DNA of 46,672 bases, taken from positions 88,093 to 134,764 of the forward strand of contig DDGE01000055.1 in NCBI GenBank assembly GCA_002337545.1, read 5' to 3'. Under the pieces are notes generated by a model. That model ran no database searches. It saw only the letters and a list, made by a program, of their open reading frames with translations, and had not been told where the DNA came from. The stretch is from Phycisphaerales bacterium UBA1910 (GTDB lineage: Bacteria; Planctomycetota; Phycisphaerae; Phycisphaerales; UBA1924). A program made the translations under genes and the position numbers. Numbering within the stretch: the stretch's first letter is position 1; each line of letters opens with the position of its first letter. Of the stretch, positions 23,735-32,966 are shown in pieces.

Positions 23735-24457
23735 TCAGGGCACGATCCAGGTAACTGTCGTGACCAGTTCTGCTTCGGTGTCATTGACCCCCTGATAGAA
23801 CACCTGCACGCTCATGCGTAGCGGGTACTCATCCACTTCACGCCCCGGGAACGACCCGTTTTCTTCCTCGAAATATGCCTCATCGAGGACTTCCGAGGTA
23901 TCGAACGGATCCACCTTCTCCACAATGATCGTCTGCGACCAACCCTGCATCGCCTGTCCGCTGAACACGCCGTTGGTAGTCGAACCTTCTTCGGAGCCGT
24001 CGAGCGTCAGATTCGGGATAACCTCACCGAACGAGTTGATGGGCCCCGGCAGGTCGTTGTCGTTGATGTCTGCCGTTCCGATGAAAGAAAATGTGATCCC
24101 GTTGAAATCGTCGAGATCATCGAAGTCATCTACAACAACCTCGCCGGCGTCGACACCCCAACCCGTGATCACCATGTTGCCATCACCATCGTCCTGAAGC
24201 GAGATCCCCGTCACCGGGTCGTGCTTCGGCAGATTGCGGGTGTACTCGCGGATCTCATTGGCCAGGAAGGTTGCGCTCGCGGCATGCGAAGACCACTGGT
24301 TGGATACGATGAACGCGGATTGCGCATCCACCATCGCCAGGACCCCGACACCGATGATGACCGTGGCCATCGAGGTCTCGATCAGGGTGAACCCCTGCGC
24401 GTCCCTGCGCTTCGGGCGTACGCCGCGTCGGATTGGGTGGTTAAGGGGATTCATCAT
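23735..24457 (-). CDS. Prepilin-like minor pilin (PilV/PulI-like)
   Basis: 240 residues. After a basic leader (MMNPLNHPIRRGVRPKRRDAQG) comes FTLIETSMATVIIGVGVLA, with cleavage after Gly and Glu at position 5; a 22-residue leader is long but acceptable. The MATVIIGVGVLAMVDAQSAF continuation resembles PilV-type minor pilins. The body includes an acidic stretch VVVDDFDDLDDF. It sits 13 bases after pilC and 15 bases before the PilX-like gene in the same operon. GTAGG is the nearest SD. It probably helps initiate or cap the pilus fibre. Confidence 0.8.
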   Translation of the reverse strand: MMNPLNHPIRRGVRPKRRDAQGFTLIETSMATVIIGVGVLAMVDAQSAFIVSNQWSSHAASATFLANEIREYTRNLPKHDPVTGISLQDDGDGNMVITGWGVDAGEVVVDDFDDLDDFNGITFSFIGTADINDNDLPGPINSFGEVIPNLTLDGSEEGSTTNGVFSGQAMQGWSQTIIVEKVDPFDTSEVLDEAYFEEENGSFPGREVDEYPLRMSVQVFYQGVNDTEAELVTTVTWIVP

Positions 24458-24470
24458 CCTACAGCTTCCA

Positions 24471-25697
24471 TTACGAGACGATCTGGCTCATCTTGAAGAT
24501 GGGAAGGATGATCGCCATAGCGATAAATCCGACGACTGAACCCATTATGATGATCATGATGGGCTCGATCATTCCGGTAACCGCTTTGATGTGGTCCTTG
24601 AGCTGCTTCGCGTAGAACACAGAGATCTCGTCGAGCACCTCGCCGAGCTTACCGGACTCCTCGCCCGCGGCGATCATCTGCACGACCGCTTTCGGAAGGA
24701 TCCCAGACCCCTGCAACGGCTCCGCGACCTTCCGGCCCTGCTTCACCGAACCGTGTACCTTGCGCCACATGCCCTCAAACAGCTTATTACCAGAAATCTC
24801 ACCGGTAATCGTGAGGGTATCGAGCATCGGCACACCAGCATTGATCAGCTGCCCCATGGTCTGCAGCGACCGGGTGATGTACAACGATCGAAACATGGCA
24901 CTCAGCACAGGGATCGAGAGCTTCATCTTGTCGATCCAGAACGCCCCCACATCCGTCTTCGCGAAAGCAAAGAACGCACCGCCCGAGACCGCGAGCCCCC
25001 CCAGCAGGAACGGCCACTGCTTCATCAGCGTCTGCGAGAGCATCATCAGGAAGTTCGTCGCCCAGGGGAGCACATCCTCCTTGCCCTCAAAGATTGTGTA
25101 GAACTTGGGAAGCACAAAGGTCAGCAGGAACACCGTGACCGTAACAGCCATCAATCCGATGATCGCGGGATAGATCGAGGCACCGACGACCATTTTACGA
25201 GTCTCGATCTGCTGACCGATGTACCCGGCGATCCGATCAAGCATCTCCGAGAACGAACCCGACATTTCGGACGCGCGGACCATGTTGATGTACAGGGGGC
25301 CGAAGAGCTTCGGATGACGCTGGAGCGCCTCGGAAAACTGCTTACCGCTCTCCACATCCGCCTTGAGCTCGTTGATCACCTTCTTGAACTGACGGTGCTC
25401 GGTCTGATCCGCGATCCCATCCAGAGCCGCGCGGAGGTTGATCCCCGCCCGGATCATGACGGAGAGCTGAGTCGTGAAGTCGAGAACCTGCTTCTGGGTG
25501 GGTTTCTTGGAGTTGATCGATGCGAACGCATCCGCGAGCCCACCGCCCTGCACCTTTCCCTTGTCCTGATCGACCGCGAGAACATGGACGCCCTGGTTGC
25601 GCAAAATTGCAGCGGCAGCTGTCGCGCTGTCGGCTGCGATCGTGCCGGATTGAATCTTTCCGTCCTGCGCTTTGACCTGAAAACGGTAGTTGGGCAT
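24471..25697 (-). CDS. pilC: Type IV pilus/type II secretion platform protein PilC/GspF
   Basis: Inner-membrane assembly platform, 408 residues. It starts MPNYRFQVKAQDGK, the typical opening, and carries two GspF domains: KQVLDFTTQLSVMIRAGINL with LKADVESGKQFSEALQRHP, and a second copy SLYITRSLQTMGQLINAGVP with PLQGSGILPKAVVQMIAAGEESG. Three membrane segments are visible (about 170-195, 220-240, 375-400). It follows pilT in the operon and is followed by pseudopilin genes. SD GAGGAG is 6 bases before the ATG. It is the single platform gene in the window; no pilB, pilD, pilM-Q or secretin gene lies nearby. Confidence 0.92.
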   Translation of the reverse strand: MPNYRFQVKAQDGKIQSGTIAADSATAAAAILRNQGVHVLAVDQDKGKVQGGGLADAFASINSKKPTQKQVLDFTTQLSVMIRAGINLRAALDGIADQTEHRQFKKVINELKADVESGKQFSEALQRHPKLFGPLYINMVRASEMSGSFSEMLDRIAGYIGQQIETRKMVVGASIYPAIIGLMAVTVTVFLLTFVLPKFYTIFEGKEDVLPWATNFLMMLSQTLMKQWPFLLGGLAVSGGAFFAFAKTDVGAFWIDKMKLSIPVLSAMFRSLYITRSLQTMGQLINAGVPMLDTLTITGEISGNKLFEGMWRKVHGSVKQGRKVAEPLQGSGILPKAVVQMIAAGEESGKLGEVLDEISVFYAKQLKDHIKAVTGMIEPIMIIIMGSVVGFIAMAIILPIFKMSQIVS

Positions 25698-25732
25698 CTC
25701 AGCTCCTCATCATCACGAATCGAGTATGGGAA

Positions 25733-26854
25733 TCAGGCTACGAGCTGACGCTCAAGCTTGTCGGGGAAGACGGCCTTCGCGATCGCGTCCTCCTTCGAGA
25801 TCGTCCCGTTGAAGTAGAGTTCCGCGATCGAGCCGTCCAGCGAGCACATCCCGATTGCCCGGCTGGTCTCGATCACATTGGGGATTTCAAAGATCTTGTT
25901 CTCGCGGATCAGGTTGCGGACTGCAGGAGTGCACAAGAGCGTTTCCACAGCGGGAACCATGCCCGGGCGATCGGAGCGAGTGAACAGGGTCTGCGAGATC
26001 ACGGCCTGCAGCGTTGTCGAGAGCATCGAGCGGATCTGATTCTGCTGACCGCCGGGGTACATATCGATGATTCGGGAAACAGTCTGCGACGCGTTGACCG
26101 TATGGAGGGTCGAGAGCACGAGGTGGCCCGTTTCCGCCGCGCTGATCGCGAGACCCGTTGTCTCCAGGTCACGCATTTCGCCCACGAGGATAATGTCGGG
26201 ATCCTGACGCAGCGCGTGCTTGAGCCCAGAGGCAAAGCTGATCATGTCGCGACCGAGTTCTCGCTGCTCAATCAGACACTGATCCGAATCAAACAGGTAT
26301 TCGACCGGATCTTCGAGCGTAATGATGTGCTTGCGGTAGCGCTGGTTCATCGCCTGGATCATCGCCGCGAGCGTGGTAGACTTACCCGAACCGGTATCGC
26401 CCGTCACGAGCACCAGACCACGCGGGAGGTAGGTCAAGCGAGCGATCACCTCTGGCAGTGCGAGCGCATTGAGCGGCGGCACCTTCGTCTTGATCGCACG
26501 AAGCGCCAACCCGATCACGCCCTTCTGCATGTGCGCGTTCACACGGTATCGGGCGAGCCCTGGAACCTCATATGAAAAGTCCGCATCCTTCTCACGCTTG
26601 AAGATTTCGCGTGTTTCCGTGCCGGACATCTGTTCAAACATGCTTGCGACGAGTTCGGGGGACATCGGCTCCTCGCTCATCGGTGTCATCACCTGATGCA
26701 CACGCAATGATGCGGGCTCCCCAGCGACGATGTGAATGTCCGAAGCGTCTGCCTCATGCGCGTGACGAAGAATGGCATCAAGTTCCACGGCTGTCTCCCG
26801 GGTGCAGTCCAAGCTCGATGCGGACGAACGATCGCCCGCATCCTCCCTGTTCAT
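25733..26854 (-). CDS. pilT: Type IV pilus retraction ATPase PilT
   Basis: Cytosolic hexameric ATPase driving pilus retraction. Walker A TGDTGSGKST lies at residues 151-160, the Asp box around TLEDPVEYLF, Walker B at DPDIILVGEMRD, and the His box at HLVLSTLHT. The late AVRNLIREN segment corresponds to the AIRNLIRE retraction motif that separates PilT from PilB. About 20 extra N-terminal residues (MNREDAGDRSSASSLDCTRE) precede the normal PilT start; the SD for that ATG is weak, so a later start is possible. It is first in the minus-strand operon with pilC and three pseudopilin genes, which suggests pilus-based motility or uptake. Confidence 0.92.
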   Translation of the reverse strand: MNREDAGDRSSASSLDCTRETAVELDAILRHAHEADASDIHIVAGEPASLRVHQVMTPMSEEPMSPELVASMFEQMSGTETREIFKREKDADFSYEVPGLARYRVNAHMQKGVIGLALRAIKTKVPPLNALALPEVIARLTYLPRGLVLVTGDTGSGKSTTLAAMIQAMNQRYRKHIITLEDPVEYLFDSDQCLIEQRELGRDMISFASGLKHALRQDPDIILVGEMRDLETTGLAISAAETGHLVLSTLHTVNASQTVSRIIDMYPGGQQNQIRSMLSTTLQAVISQTLFTRSDRPGMVPAVETLLCTPAVRNLIRENKIFEIPNVIETSRAIGMCSLDGSIAELYFNGTISKEDAIAKAVFPDKLERQLVA

Positions 26855-26937
26855 CGACGATTCCGAGCGCCCGATTCACGCCCGTGCAGGGTGACAATGC
26901 GAAATGCGTGCGGGTCGTGCGGGTCAGGATGGCAAGC

Positions 26938-26959
26938 AAAAAACGCACGCCCATCGCGC
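26938..26959 (-). terminator. Possible terminator of rnhA
   Basis: On the minus strand, GCGCG pairs with CGTGC (one G-U) around ATGGG and is followed directly by GTTTTTTG. It lies 53 bases past the rnhA stop and before pilT. The stem is short. Confidence 0.45.
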
Positions 26960-27011
26960 AGGTCCCCCAACCCGCACAGACCGAACCGCGTCATCCTTCT
27001 TTATACTGGCA

Positions 27012-27503
27012 TCATCGCCGGGCGAACTTATCCCGCTCGATCACCGCGAGCTCATCCACCCGCTCGTTCTCGGGGTGCCCAGCATGCCCCTTGACCCAAT
27101 GGAAACGGATCTCGTGCTCATCCTTGAGGGAATCGAGCTGCTTCCACAGATCGACATTCTTGACTGGTTGCTTGCTCGCAGTCTTCCAACCCTTTTTCTT
27201 CCACCCGGGCATCCATTCTTTGAGCCCCTTGAGCACATACTGCGAGTCCGAATACAGCTCAACGACGGAAAATCGCGTCAGCGCGGACAATCCCTCGATG
27301 ACCGCCGTCAACTCCATCCGGTTATTCGTGGTTTCCCGCTCGCCGCCGCTGCGCTCGACCGCTTTGCCCGATCGTGGGTGCCGCAGCAGGAACGCCCACC
27401 CGCCCGGGCCGGGGTTCCCCGAGCACGCACCATCCGTGAACAGCTCGACCGCGGGTGCGTCACCCGATGAGTCATCCGAAATCGCGTCCTTGCGGGTCAT
27501 CAT
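27012..27503 (-). CDS. rnhA: Ribonuclease HI
   Basis: Degrades the RNA strand of RNA-DNA hybrids, for R-loop and primer removal. The four catalytic acids are in place: Asp24 ([16 protein letters not shown]), Glu64 (NRMELTAV), Asp86 (YSDSQYV) and Asp150 (ENERVDELA). The basic protrusion [13 protein letters not shown] and the [16 protein letters not shown] loop are also typical. At 163 residues it has about 15 extra residues before the usual start ([17 protein letters not shown]), so a slightly later start is possible. It is divergent from purL, 58 bases away. Confidence 0.95.
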   Translation of the reverse strand: MMTRKDAISDDSSGDAPAVELFTDGACSGNPGPGGWAFLLRHPRSGKAVERSGGERETTNNRMELTAVIEGLSALTRFSVVELYSDSQYVLKGLKEWMPGWKKKGWKTASKQPVKNVDLWKQLDSLKDEHEIRFHWVKGHAGHPENERVDELAVIERDKFARR

Positions 27504-27561
27504 CGTGCATCATACCCCCCGCGCCCGCCACCTCCACCCGCGCCGGGTCTACGATCCACTT

Positions 27562-30500
27562 ATGAGCACCCCCGCCGCACCCGCCGACGCGTCCACAACC
27601 CGCCGCGACCACGACGAGCAGCTCGTCCATCGCATCGAGATTCACCCCACCGAGCACGCGGGAGACCCCCGCGCCGAGACCCTGCTCCGCCGGGCAAACG
27701 AGCTCGGGTATGAGCTTGAGGGTGCCCATTCCGCACGCGTCTACCTCATCGAATCGCCCCTGACGGACGCCCAGCTCGATCTGATCGTCTCGCAGCTGCT
27801 CTGCAACCCCGTCGTGGAACGCGCCGAAATCGGTTCGAGCTCGGCCCGCGGAGCCCTCGTCGAGATCCACCCTCTCCCGGGTGTCATGGACCCGCCCGCA
27901 CAATCCGTCGCCGACGCGATCGAAGCACTGATCGGCATCAAGGCCGAGGTCTCCACGGGTGAACGCTACGACTTGCTCGGAATCTCTGACGCCAAGGCCC
28001 AGACCATCGCGAACCGACTCCTCGCCAACCCCGTCGTCGCCGGGGTCCACGCCGTGCCCTTCCACCCCGAGCAGCTCCCCAAGGGGCACACGCACGAGTT
28101 CCATGTCACCCATGTCAACATCCGCGATCTCGACGACGCGGGGCTTGAAAAGCTCTCACGCGAGGGCCATCTGTTCCTCTCGCTCGATGAGATGCGTGCG
28201 ATCCGTCACGAGTACATCGCGCTCGATCGCGAACCCACCGACATTGAGCTCGAGACCCTCGCCCAGACCTGGTCCGAGCACTGCGTCCACAAGACCCTCA
28301 AAGCCACCATCAACTACAAAGGCCCCGAGATCGCGGGCATCGATTGGTCCTCGCGCCCCCACCATGAGGTCAACGAGGACGGCTCGATCACAATCAACAA
28401 CCTCCTCAAGGCCACCGTCGCCGCGGCCACCTTCGAGCTCATCGACGAGGGCCTCGATTGGACCCAATCCGTATTCGTGGACAACGCGGGCATCGTCCGC
28501 TTCGACGACGACCACAGCGTCTGCATCAAGGTGGAGACACACAATCACCCCAGCGCCCTCGAGCCCTATGGCGGCGCCGCCACCGGCATCGGCGGCTGCA
28601 TCCGCGACATCATCGGTACAGGCCTCGCCGCCAAGCCCATCGCCTCCACCGACGTGTTCTGCGTCGCTCGCCCCGACACTGCTGACCGTGTCTATGTTCC
28701 CAACCAAGATGACTTCAAGCACAGCGTGACATCCCGTCGCATCGTTGATCTGATGGATGCGGAGCATGTTTATACCGCGAGACTCGGAAACACAGCAGCT
28801 GACGGCTGGCGTGAACTACTCGTATTCAGAGGAACACATGCCCAAGACGGGCACAAAGAGTTTGAGTCCAAACCACTCGAAACCGCCGCGTGGTACCCAC
28901 GATTGATGGATCGCATCAAAGAACGGGAACAGGACCAAGGAGGGAATTGGGGATTTGAACATCGATATGAGAAAGGTGTCCCAGCTGGCTGCCTCCCCCC
29001 GCGACAGATCCTCACCCAGGTCGTCGCCGGCGTGCGCGACTACGGCAACCGCATGGGCATCCCCACCATCAACGGCGCGGTCTCCTTCGACAACCGGTAC
29101 ATCGGCAACCCGCTCGTCTACTGCGGCTGCATCGGCATCATGCCCGCCGACCTGATCGCGGGCGACGCCAAGCCCGGCGATCGCATCATCGCGCTCGGCG
29201 GCCGGACCGGTCGCGACGGCATCCACGGGGCGACCTTCAGCTCGGCAGAGCTCACCGACACCCACGCCGACGAGTTCTCACATGCGGTCCAGATCGGCAA
29301 CCCCATCGAAGAAAAACGCACCCTCGACGCCATCATGCGTGCACGCGATGCCGAGGGCGGCCCGCTCTTCTCCGCCATCACCGATTGCGGCGCGGGCGGG
29401 TTCTCCTCCGCCGTCGGCGAGATGGGCGAGAAGATCGGCGCCTTCGTCGAGCTCGACAAGGCCCCACTCAAATACAAAGGACTGAGCTACACCGAGATCT
29501 GGATCTCCGAAGCCCAGGAACGCATGGTCCTCTCCGTCCCCGAAGAGAACCTGCCCGCGCTCCAGAAGATCTGCGACGAGGAGCATGTCGAACTCGCGAA
29601 CCTCGGATACTTCGGAACCGACAGCGCCCAGCTCATCCTCAACTACAACGAGTACGAGGTCGGGCGTCTCCCGATGCACTTCCTCCACGAGGGCATCCCC
29701 ATGCCCACCCGCAACGCCAAGTGGGAACCAAAGGCATCACAACCCCAGACAAACGCGTCGAGCACCGATGCGAAGGATCAGCTCCTCGCGTTGCTCGCGC
29801 ACCCCAACATCGCGTCAAAGCACTGGATCGTGCGCCAGTACGACCACCAGGTCCAGGGCAACACCGTGATGAAACCCCTCAACGGCCCGCGCGGCATCGG
29901 ACCCGCCGACGCCTCCGTCATCGAACCCGTGCCGGGCACCAACCGCGGGCTGGCCGTCGGCTGCGGGCTCGCCACCGGGCTCAGCGACGACCCGTACGCC
30001 ATGACCCTCGCCGCCATCGACGAGTGCGTCCGAAACCTCGTCTGCACCGGGACCGACCCCGACCGCATCGCGATCCTCGACAACTTCTGCTGGCCATCGT
30101 GCGGCAAGGAAGAAAACCTCGGATCGCTCGTGCGCGCCGCCCACGCGTGCTACGACGGCGCGAAGGCCTACAAGACCCCGTTCGTGTCGGGCAAGGACTC
30201 GCTCAACAACCAGTTCACCACCGAATCGGGCGAGACCATCGAGATCCCCCCCACCCTCCTCATCACAGGGATGGGGATCGTGCACGATCTCGATACCTGC
30301 GTCAGTTCCGACGCGAAGACACCCGGGAACGCCCTCGTCCTCGTCGGGCAACCCCAAGGCAAGCTCGCGGGCTCGCACGCGCACCAGCTCGGGTTCGTCC
30401 CTGGCGAAGACATGCCGAGTGTTGATCTGCAAACAGGCCCCAAGCTCGCGCGTCAGATCCACGGCCTGATCAAGCAGGGGTTGATCCGAAGCGCCCACGA

Positions 30501-30798
30501 TGTCTCCGACGGCGGGGTCGTCTGCGCCATCGCAGAGATGCTCATCGCGGGGTCATCGAACGATTCATCGATCGGGTTCAACGCAGACGCCTCGCTCGAT
30601 TGGTCGATCGCGTTCGATGAATCCCCATCGTGCTATGTCCTCGAAGTCGAGAATCCCGAGAGCATCAAGAGCGCACTCGGAGACACCCCGATGCGGTTGC
30701 TCGGGGTGCTCAACGACTCAGGTCGATTCGTATGGGATGCGCTCGATGCGGGTGTGGATGAGATGACCAGCGCGTGGCGTTCGCCGCTCGATTGGTAA
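27562..30798 (+). CDS. purL: Phosphoribosylformylglycinamidine synthase PurL with fused PurS-like domains and an insertion
   Basis: Fourth step of purine synthesis, the ATP-dependent amidation of FGAR. 1078 residues, longer than the usual 740 to 1000. Residues about 22-92 and 98-168 are two PurS-like domains in tandem (the second has EIHPLPGVMDPPAQSVADAI and NRLLANPVV), so the PurS dimer appears fused to PurL. PurL proper follows: ETLAQTWSEHCVHKT, KVETHNHPSALEPYGGAATG, DYGNRMGIPTINGAVSF, and later SGKDSLNN. The glutaminase PurQ is absent and must be encoded elsewhere. Residues 375-472 (28684-28977) interrupt the conserved stretch between DVFCVARPDT and VPAGCLPPRQIL and differ in composition. 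The ATG at 27562 was chosen because earlier in-frame codons overlap rnhA and pilT. Confidence 0.92.
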   Translation: MSTPAAPADASTTRRDHDEQLVHRIEIHPTEHAGDPRAETLLRRANELGYELEGAHSARVYLIESPLTDAQLDLIVSQLLCNPVVERAEIGSSSARGALVEIHPLPGVMDPPAQSVADAIEALIGIKAEVSTGERYDLLGISDAKAQTIANRLLANPVVAGVHAVPFHPEQLPKGHTHEFHVTHVNIRDLDDAGLEKLSREGHLFLSLDEMRAIRHEYIALDREPTDIELETLAQTWSEHCVHKTLKATINYKGPEIAGIDWSSRPHHEVNEDGSITINNLLKATVAAATFELIDEGLDWTQSVFVDNAGIVRFDDDHSVCIKVETHNHPSALEPYGGAATGIGGCIRDIIGTGLAAKPIASTDVFCVARPDTADRVYVPNQDDFKHSVTSRRIVDLMDAEHVYTARLGNTAADGWRELLVFRGTHAQDGHKEFESKPLETAAWYPRLMDRIKEREQDQGGNWGFEHRYEKGVPAGCLPPRQILTQVVAGVRDYGNRMGIPTINGAVSFDNRYIGNPLVYCGCIGIMPADLIAGDAKPGDRIIALGGRTGRDGIHGATFSSAELTDTHADEFSHAVQIGNPIEEKRTLDAIMRARDAEGGPLFSAITDCGAGGFSSAVGEMGEKIGAFVELDKAPLKYKGLSYTEIWISEAQERMVLSVPEENLPALQKICDEEHVELANLGYFGTDSAQLILNYNEYEVGRLPMHFLHEGIPMPTRNAKWEPKASQPQTNASSTDAKDQLLALLAHPNIASKHWIVRQYDHQVQGNTVMKPLNGPRGIGPADASVIEPVPGTNRGLAVGCGLATGLSDDPYAMTLAAIDECVRNLVCTGTDPDRIAILDNFCWPSCGKEENLGSLVRAAHACYDGAKAYKTPFVSGKDSLNNQFTTESGETIEIPPTLLITGMGIVHDLDTCVSSDAKTPGNALVLVGQPQGKLAGSHAHQLGFVPGEDMPSVDLQTGPKLARQIHGLIKQGLIRSAHDVSDGGVVCAIAEMLIAGSSNDSSIGFNADASLDWSIAFDESPSCYVLEVENPESIKSALGDTPMRLLGVLNDSGRFVWDALDAGVDEMTSAWRSPLDW
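28684..28977 (+). other. In-frame insertion domain within purL
   Basis: Ninety-eight codons with visibly lower G+C and different codon choice (several AGA, GTT, CGT and GGA codons) than both flanks, inserted between two conserved PurL blocks. The peptide runs from DRVYVPNQDDF to EHRYEKG and contains GWRELLVFRG and AAWYPRLMDRIKERE. I recognise no family. It lacks intein splicing residues (no Cys or Ser start, no HN-Cys end), so it should remain in the mature enzyme. Confidence 0.6.
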
Positions 30799-30802
30799 TC
30801 GA

Positions 30803-32764
30803 TCAGGCCGCCTTGGCCGACGGGGTGTTGCCCGCGTTCATGATCTCGCCGAGCCATTTGTTGACATCGGAACAGAACTCATCCTTGTGCACATACATCG
30901 ACACACCGCGCCGGACGGATTCGTCCCGCATGAGTTGATCGTTGTTGCCCGTAAGCATGAAGAAAGGCACATCGCTGAGTGTCTCGTTTTCTTGCATGAC
31001 GCGAAGAACCTCGTGCCCGTCACACCCGGGCAGGTTGAAATCGCACAAGACAAGGCTGGGCAAGCGATGCCCCTCGAGCTTGCCCTGCTCGATCAGGTTG
31101 CATGCCTGCGTGCCGGACTTGACCCACTCGACCTCGATCTTGCCGCGTCGTTTGAGCAATGAGATGACAAGGGTCGCCGCAAGCGCATCGTCCTCGACCA
31201 AAAGAATCCGATAGCTCGCAGTGGTCACATCCGCGTTGCTGACCGTGGGGTCAGCGCTTTGCCCGACCGAGCCGGTGTCCGTGGTGACGGTCACCTGGCT
31301 GTACCGCCCGTGAACCTTGACATTGTTGCGACCGTCGGACTTCGCTGCATACACACTCTCGTCCGCTTCGTGCACAACCTGCTCGCCGCCGGAGAGTCGG
31401 GTCGGACTTCCCGCGTCCGTGCTGGAAACACCGATACTCGCTGTCACCTTGAGTTCATCTGGAGCACCCTCAACCATGCGCAGATCGAATGGCTTGGATG
31501 CGAACGCTTCACGCACCTTCTCCGCCAACTCAGCACAGAAATCGATATCGCGAGACTCAACAATCACCGCAAACTCTTCGCCGCCGTAACGGAAGGCGAT
31601 CCCGTCATTGCCGATGACATCGGTTGTTCGTTGCGCGAGCTCGATCAGCACCGCATCGCCCGCCGCGTGTCCGTATGTATCATTCACGCCCTTGAACCGG
31701 TCCGCATCAAAGAAGATGATCCCGAAAGGTATGCCCTCGTTCACGAAGGCCTGATACACACGCTTGAGTTCCGCATCAAATCGTTTGCGGTTGGCGATCT
31801 GTGTCAACCCGTCCACGAGCGCCTCTCGGGCAAGCTGATCCGCTTCGCGTTGCATGCTCACCTGATGCACGAGACCCTGTTCCTGCGCCTCGGCGATCAG
31901 CTCTGCGGCACTGGGGATCGAGCCGATTTCCTGCCCAAACATCTTCGCGAGCGTCTCGGCGGTCTCCTTCACCTCGCCGAGTAGATCCTCGGCCTCTGGC
32001 GCCTTGCTCCCAAACCAGGCCTTCATACGCTGCTCGAGCATCTGCATCGAAGTCCCCGGAGCATTGGGGTCGAGACAGTTGCATGTGAGCGCCCCGCTCG
32101 CGACGACCTGTGCCAGAATCTGATTCTGGTTGGTGCACGCGTCGGGATTATGATGGAACTGGATCGCGTCCGCGATCTCGGAAGGCAGCTTCCAGCGGGA
32201 CGCAAGCTCGGCACCGACTCGGGTGTGATCGAAACCAAAGGTTTCGAGTTCGTGCTCGCACAGATCCCAATGCGGCACCGCGCCGACGACCTTGCCGTAC
32301 TCCGCTCGCAGAGACATGTAGAACGCGAGCGTGCCCATATCCTGAAACAGTGAAGCGGTAAACGCGTCCTCAGGATCAAGCCCACCAACCCGTTTCGCGA
32401 TAATCCTTGCCGCGGTCGCGCCGATGATGGCTCGACGCCAATGCGACTCAAGGTCGAACCCGCCCTCTGCATCCTTCGTCGTTTCAACGAGACTGAAACC
32501 CAACACGAGAGACTTCACCGTGTTGAGCCCGAGGTAGCCCATCGCCCGGTCGATCGAGCTGCAAGGGCTCGACAACCCGTAGAAACTCGAGTTCACGGTC
32601 TTGAGCACCTTCGCCGCGAGTGCCTGATCCTGCTGCACGAGCTTCGCGATGTCACCCATCGCAACATCAGGATCGCCCGTGAGTTCCAAGAGCCGAACGG
32701 CAACCGCTGGTAGCGATGGCAGAGTCGGACACATCATGACCTGATCTAGACTGTACTGCGACAT
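30803..32764 (-). CDS. HDOD-GGDEF-receiver hybrid signalling protein
   Basis: 653-residue cytosolic signalling protein with three domains. HDOD occupies about residues 10-215 (CPTLPSLPAVAVRLLEL and TVNSSFYGLSSPCSSIDRAM; the catalytic HD pair of true phosphodiesterases is absent, as usual in HDOD). A GGDEF domain follows at about 325-480 with active-site YGGEEF, so it should make cyclic-di-GMP. A response-regulator receiver at about 515-640 has acceptor Asp in VLCDFNLPG. The RxxD inhibitory site that should precede GGEEF by five residues reads GNDG, so product inhibition is probably lost. The receiver is C-terminal, an uncommon order. SD GGAGAG is 8 bases before the ATG. Confidence 0.9.
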   Translation of the reverse strand: MSQYSLDQVMMCPTLPSLPAVAVRLLELTGDPDVAMGDIAKLVQQDQALAAKVLKTVNSSFYGLSSPCSSIDRAMGYLGLNTVKSLVLGFSLVETTKDAEGGFDLESHWRRAIIGATAARIIAKRVGGLDPEDAFTASLFQDMGTLAFYMSLRAEYGKVVGAVPHWDLCEHELETFGFDHTRVGAELASRWKLPSEIADAIQFHHNPDACTNQNQILAQVVASGALTCNCLDPNAPGTSMQMLEQRMKAWFGSKAPEAEDLLGEVKETAETLAKMFGQEIGSIPSAAELIAEAQEQGLVHQVSMQREADQLAREALVDGLTQIANRKRFDAELKRVYQAFVNEGIPFGIIFFDADRFKGVNDTYGHAAGDAVLIELAQRTTDVIGNDGIAFRYGGEEFAVIVESRDIDFCAELAEKVREAFASKPFDLRMVEGAPDELKVTASIGVSSTDAGSPTRLSGGEQVVHEADESVYAAKSDGRNNVKVHGRYSQVTVTTDTGSVGQSADPTVSNADVTTASYRILLVEDDALAATLVISLLKRRGKIEVEWVKSGTQACNLIEQGKLEGHRLPSLVLCDFNLPGCDGHEVLRVMQENETLSDVPFFMLTGNNDQLMRDESVRRGVSMYVHKDEFCSDVNKWLGEIMNAGNTPSAKAA

Positions 32765-32814
32765 AGAGATTCTCTCCAAGCGATTTCATAGTCCCATGCC
32801 GGGTTACCCCCAGC

Positions 32815-32833
32815 ATGAATCCCCTCGATTCAT
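32815..32833. promoter_or_regulatory. Inverted repeat upstream of the HDOD-GGDEF gene
   Basis: ATGAATC and GATTCAT form a perfect 7-base inverted repeat with a CCCTC spacer, about 50 bases upstream of the minus-strand gene starting at 32764. It is placed like an operator. The rest of the 202-base gap holds a probable terminator and no gene. Confidence 0.4.
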
Positions 32834-32901
32834 CTCTGAAATCGGATAGTTTTGGAGCCGAGTTCACTCAGGATTGAGGTCTCGTGAAAGTCCAGACAGC
32901 A

Positions 32902-32934
32902 CGAAATGCCCCCACTCACTTGATAATGGGGGGG
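32902..32934 (-). terminator. Possible terminator of the NtrC-type regulator gene
   Basis: A G-rich tract (ATGGGGGGG) can pair with CCCCCAC across an eight-base loop, followed on the minus strand by CATTTCG. It lies about 35 bases past the stop codon at 32967. The U-run is poor. Confidence 0.4.
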
Positions 32935-32966
32935 ACCAAGATCGCTCACATGCAGCACCGCCACAA

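Noticed and set aside
26611..27561. Long in-frame upstream extension of purL
   Set aside because: It is open but antisense to pilT and rnhA and has no conserved sequence; the PurS-like part begins just after the ATG at 27562.
28684..28977. Intein in purL
   Set aside because: Too short, with no Cys/Ser first residue, no HN-C/S/T splice end and no homing endonuclease motifs.
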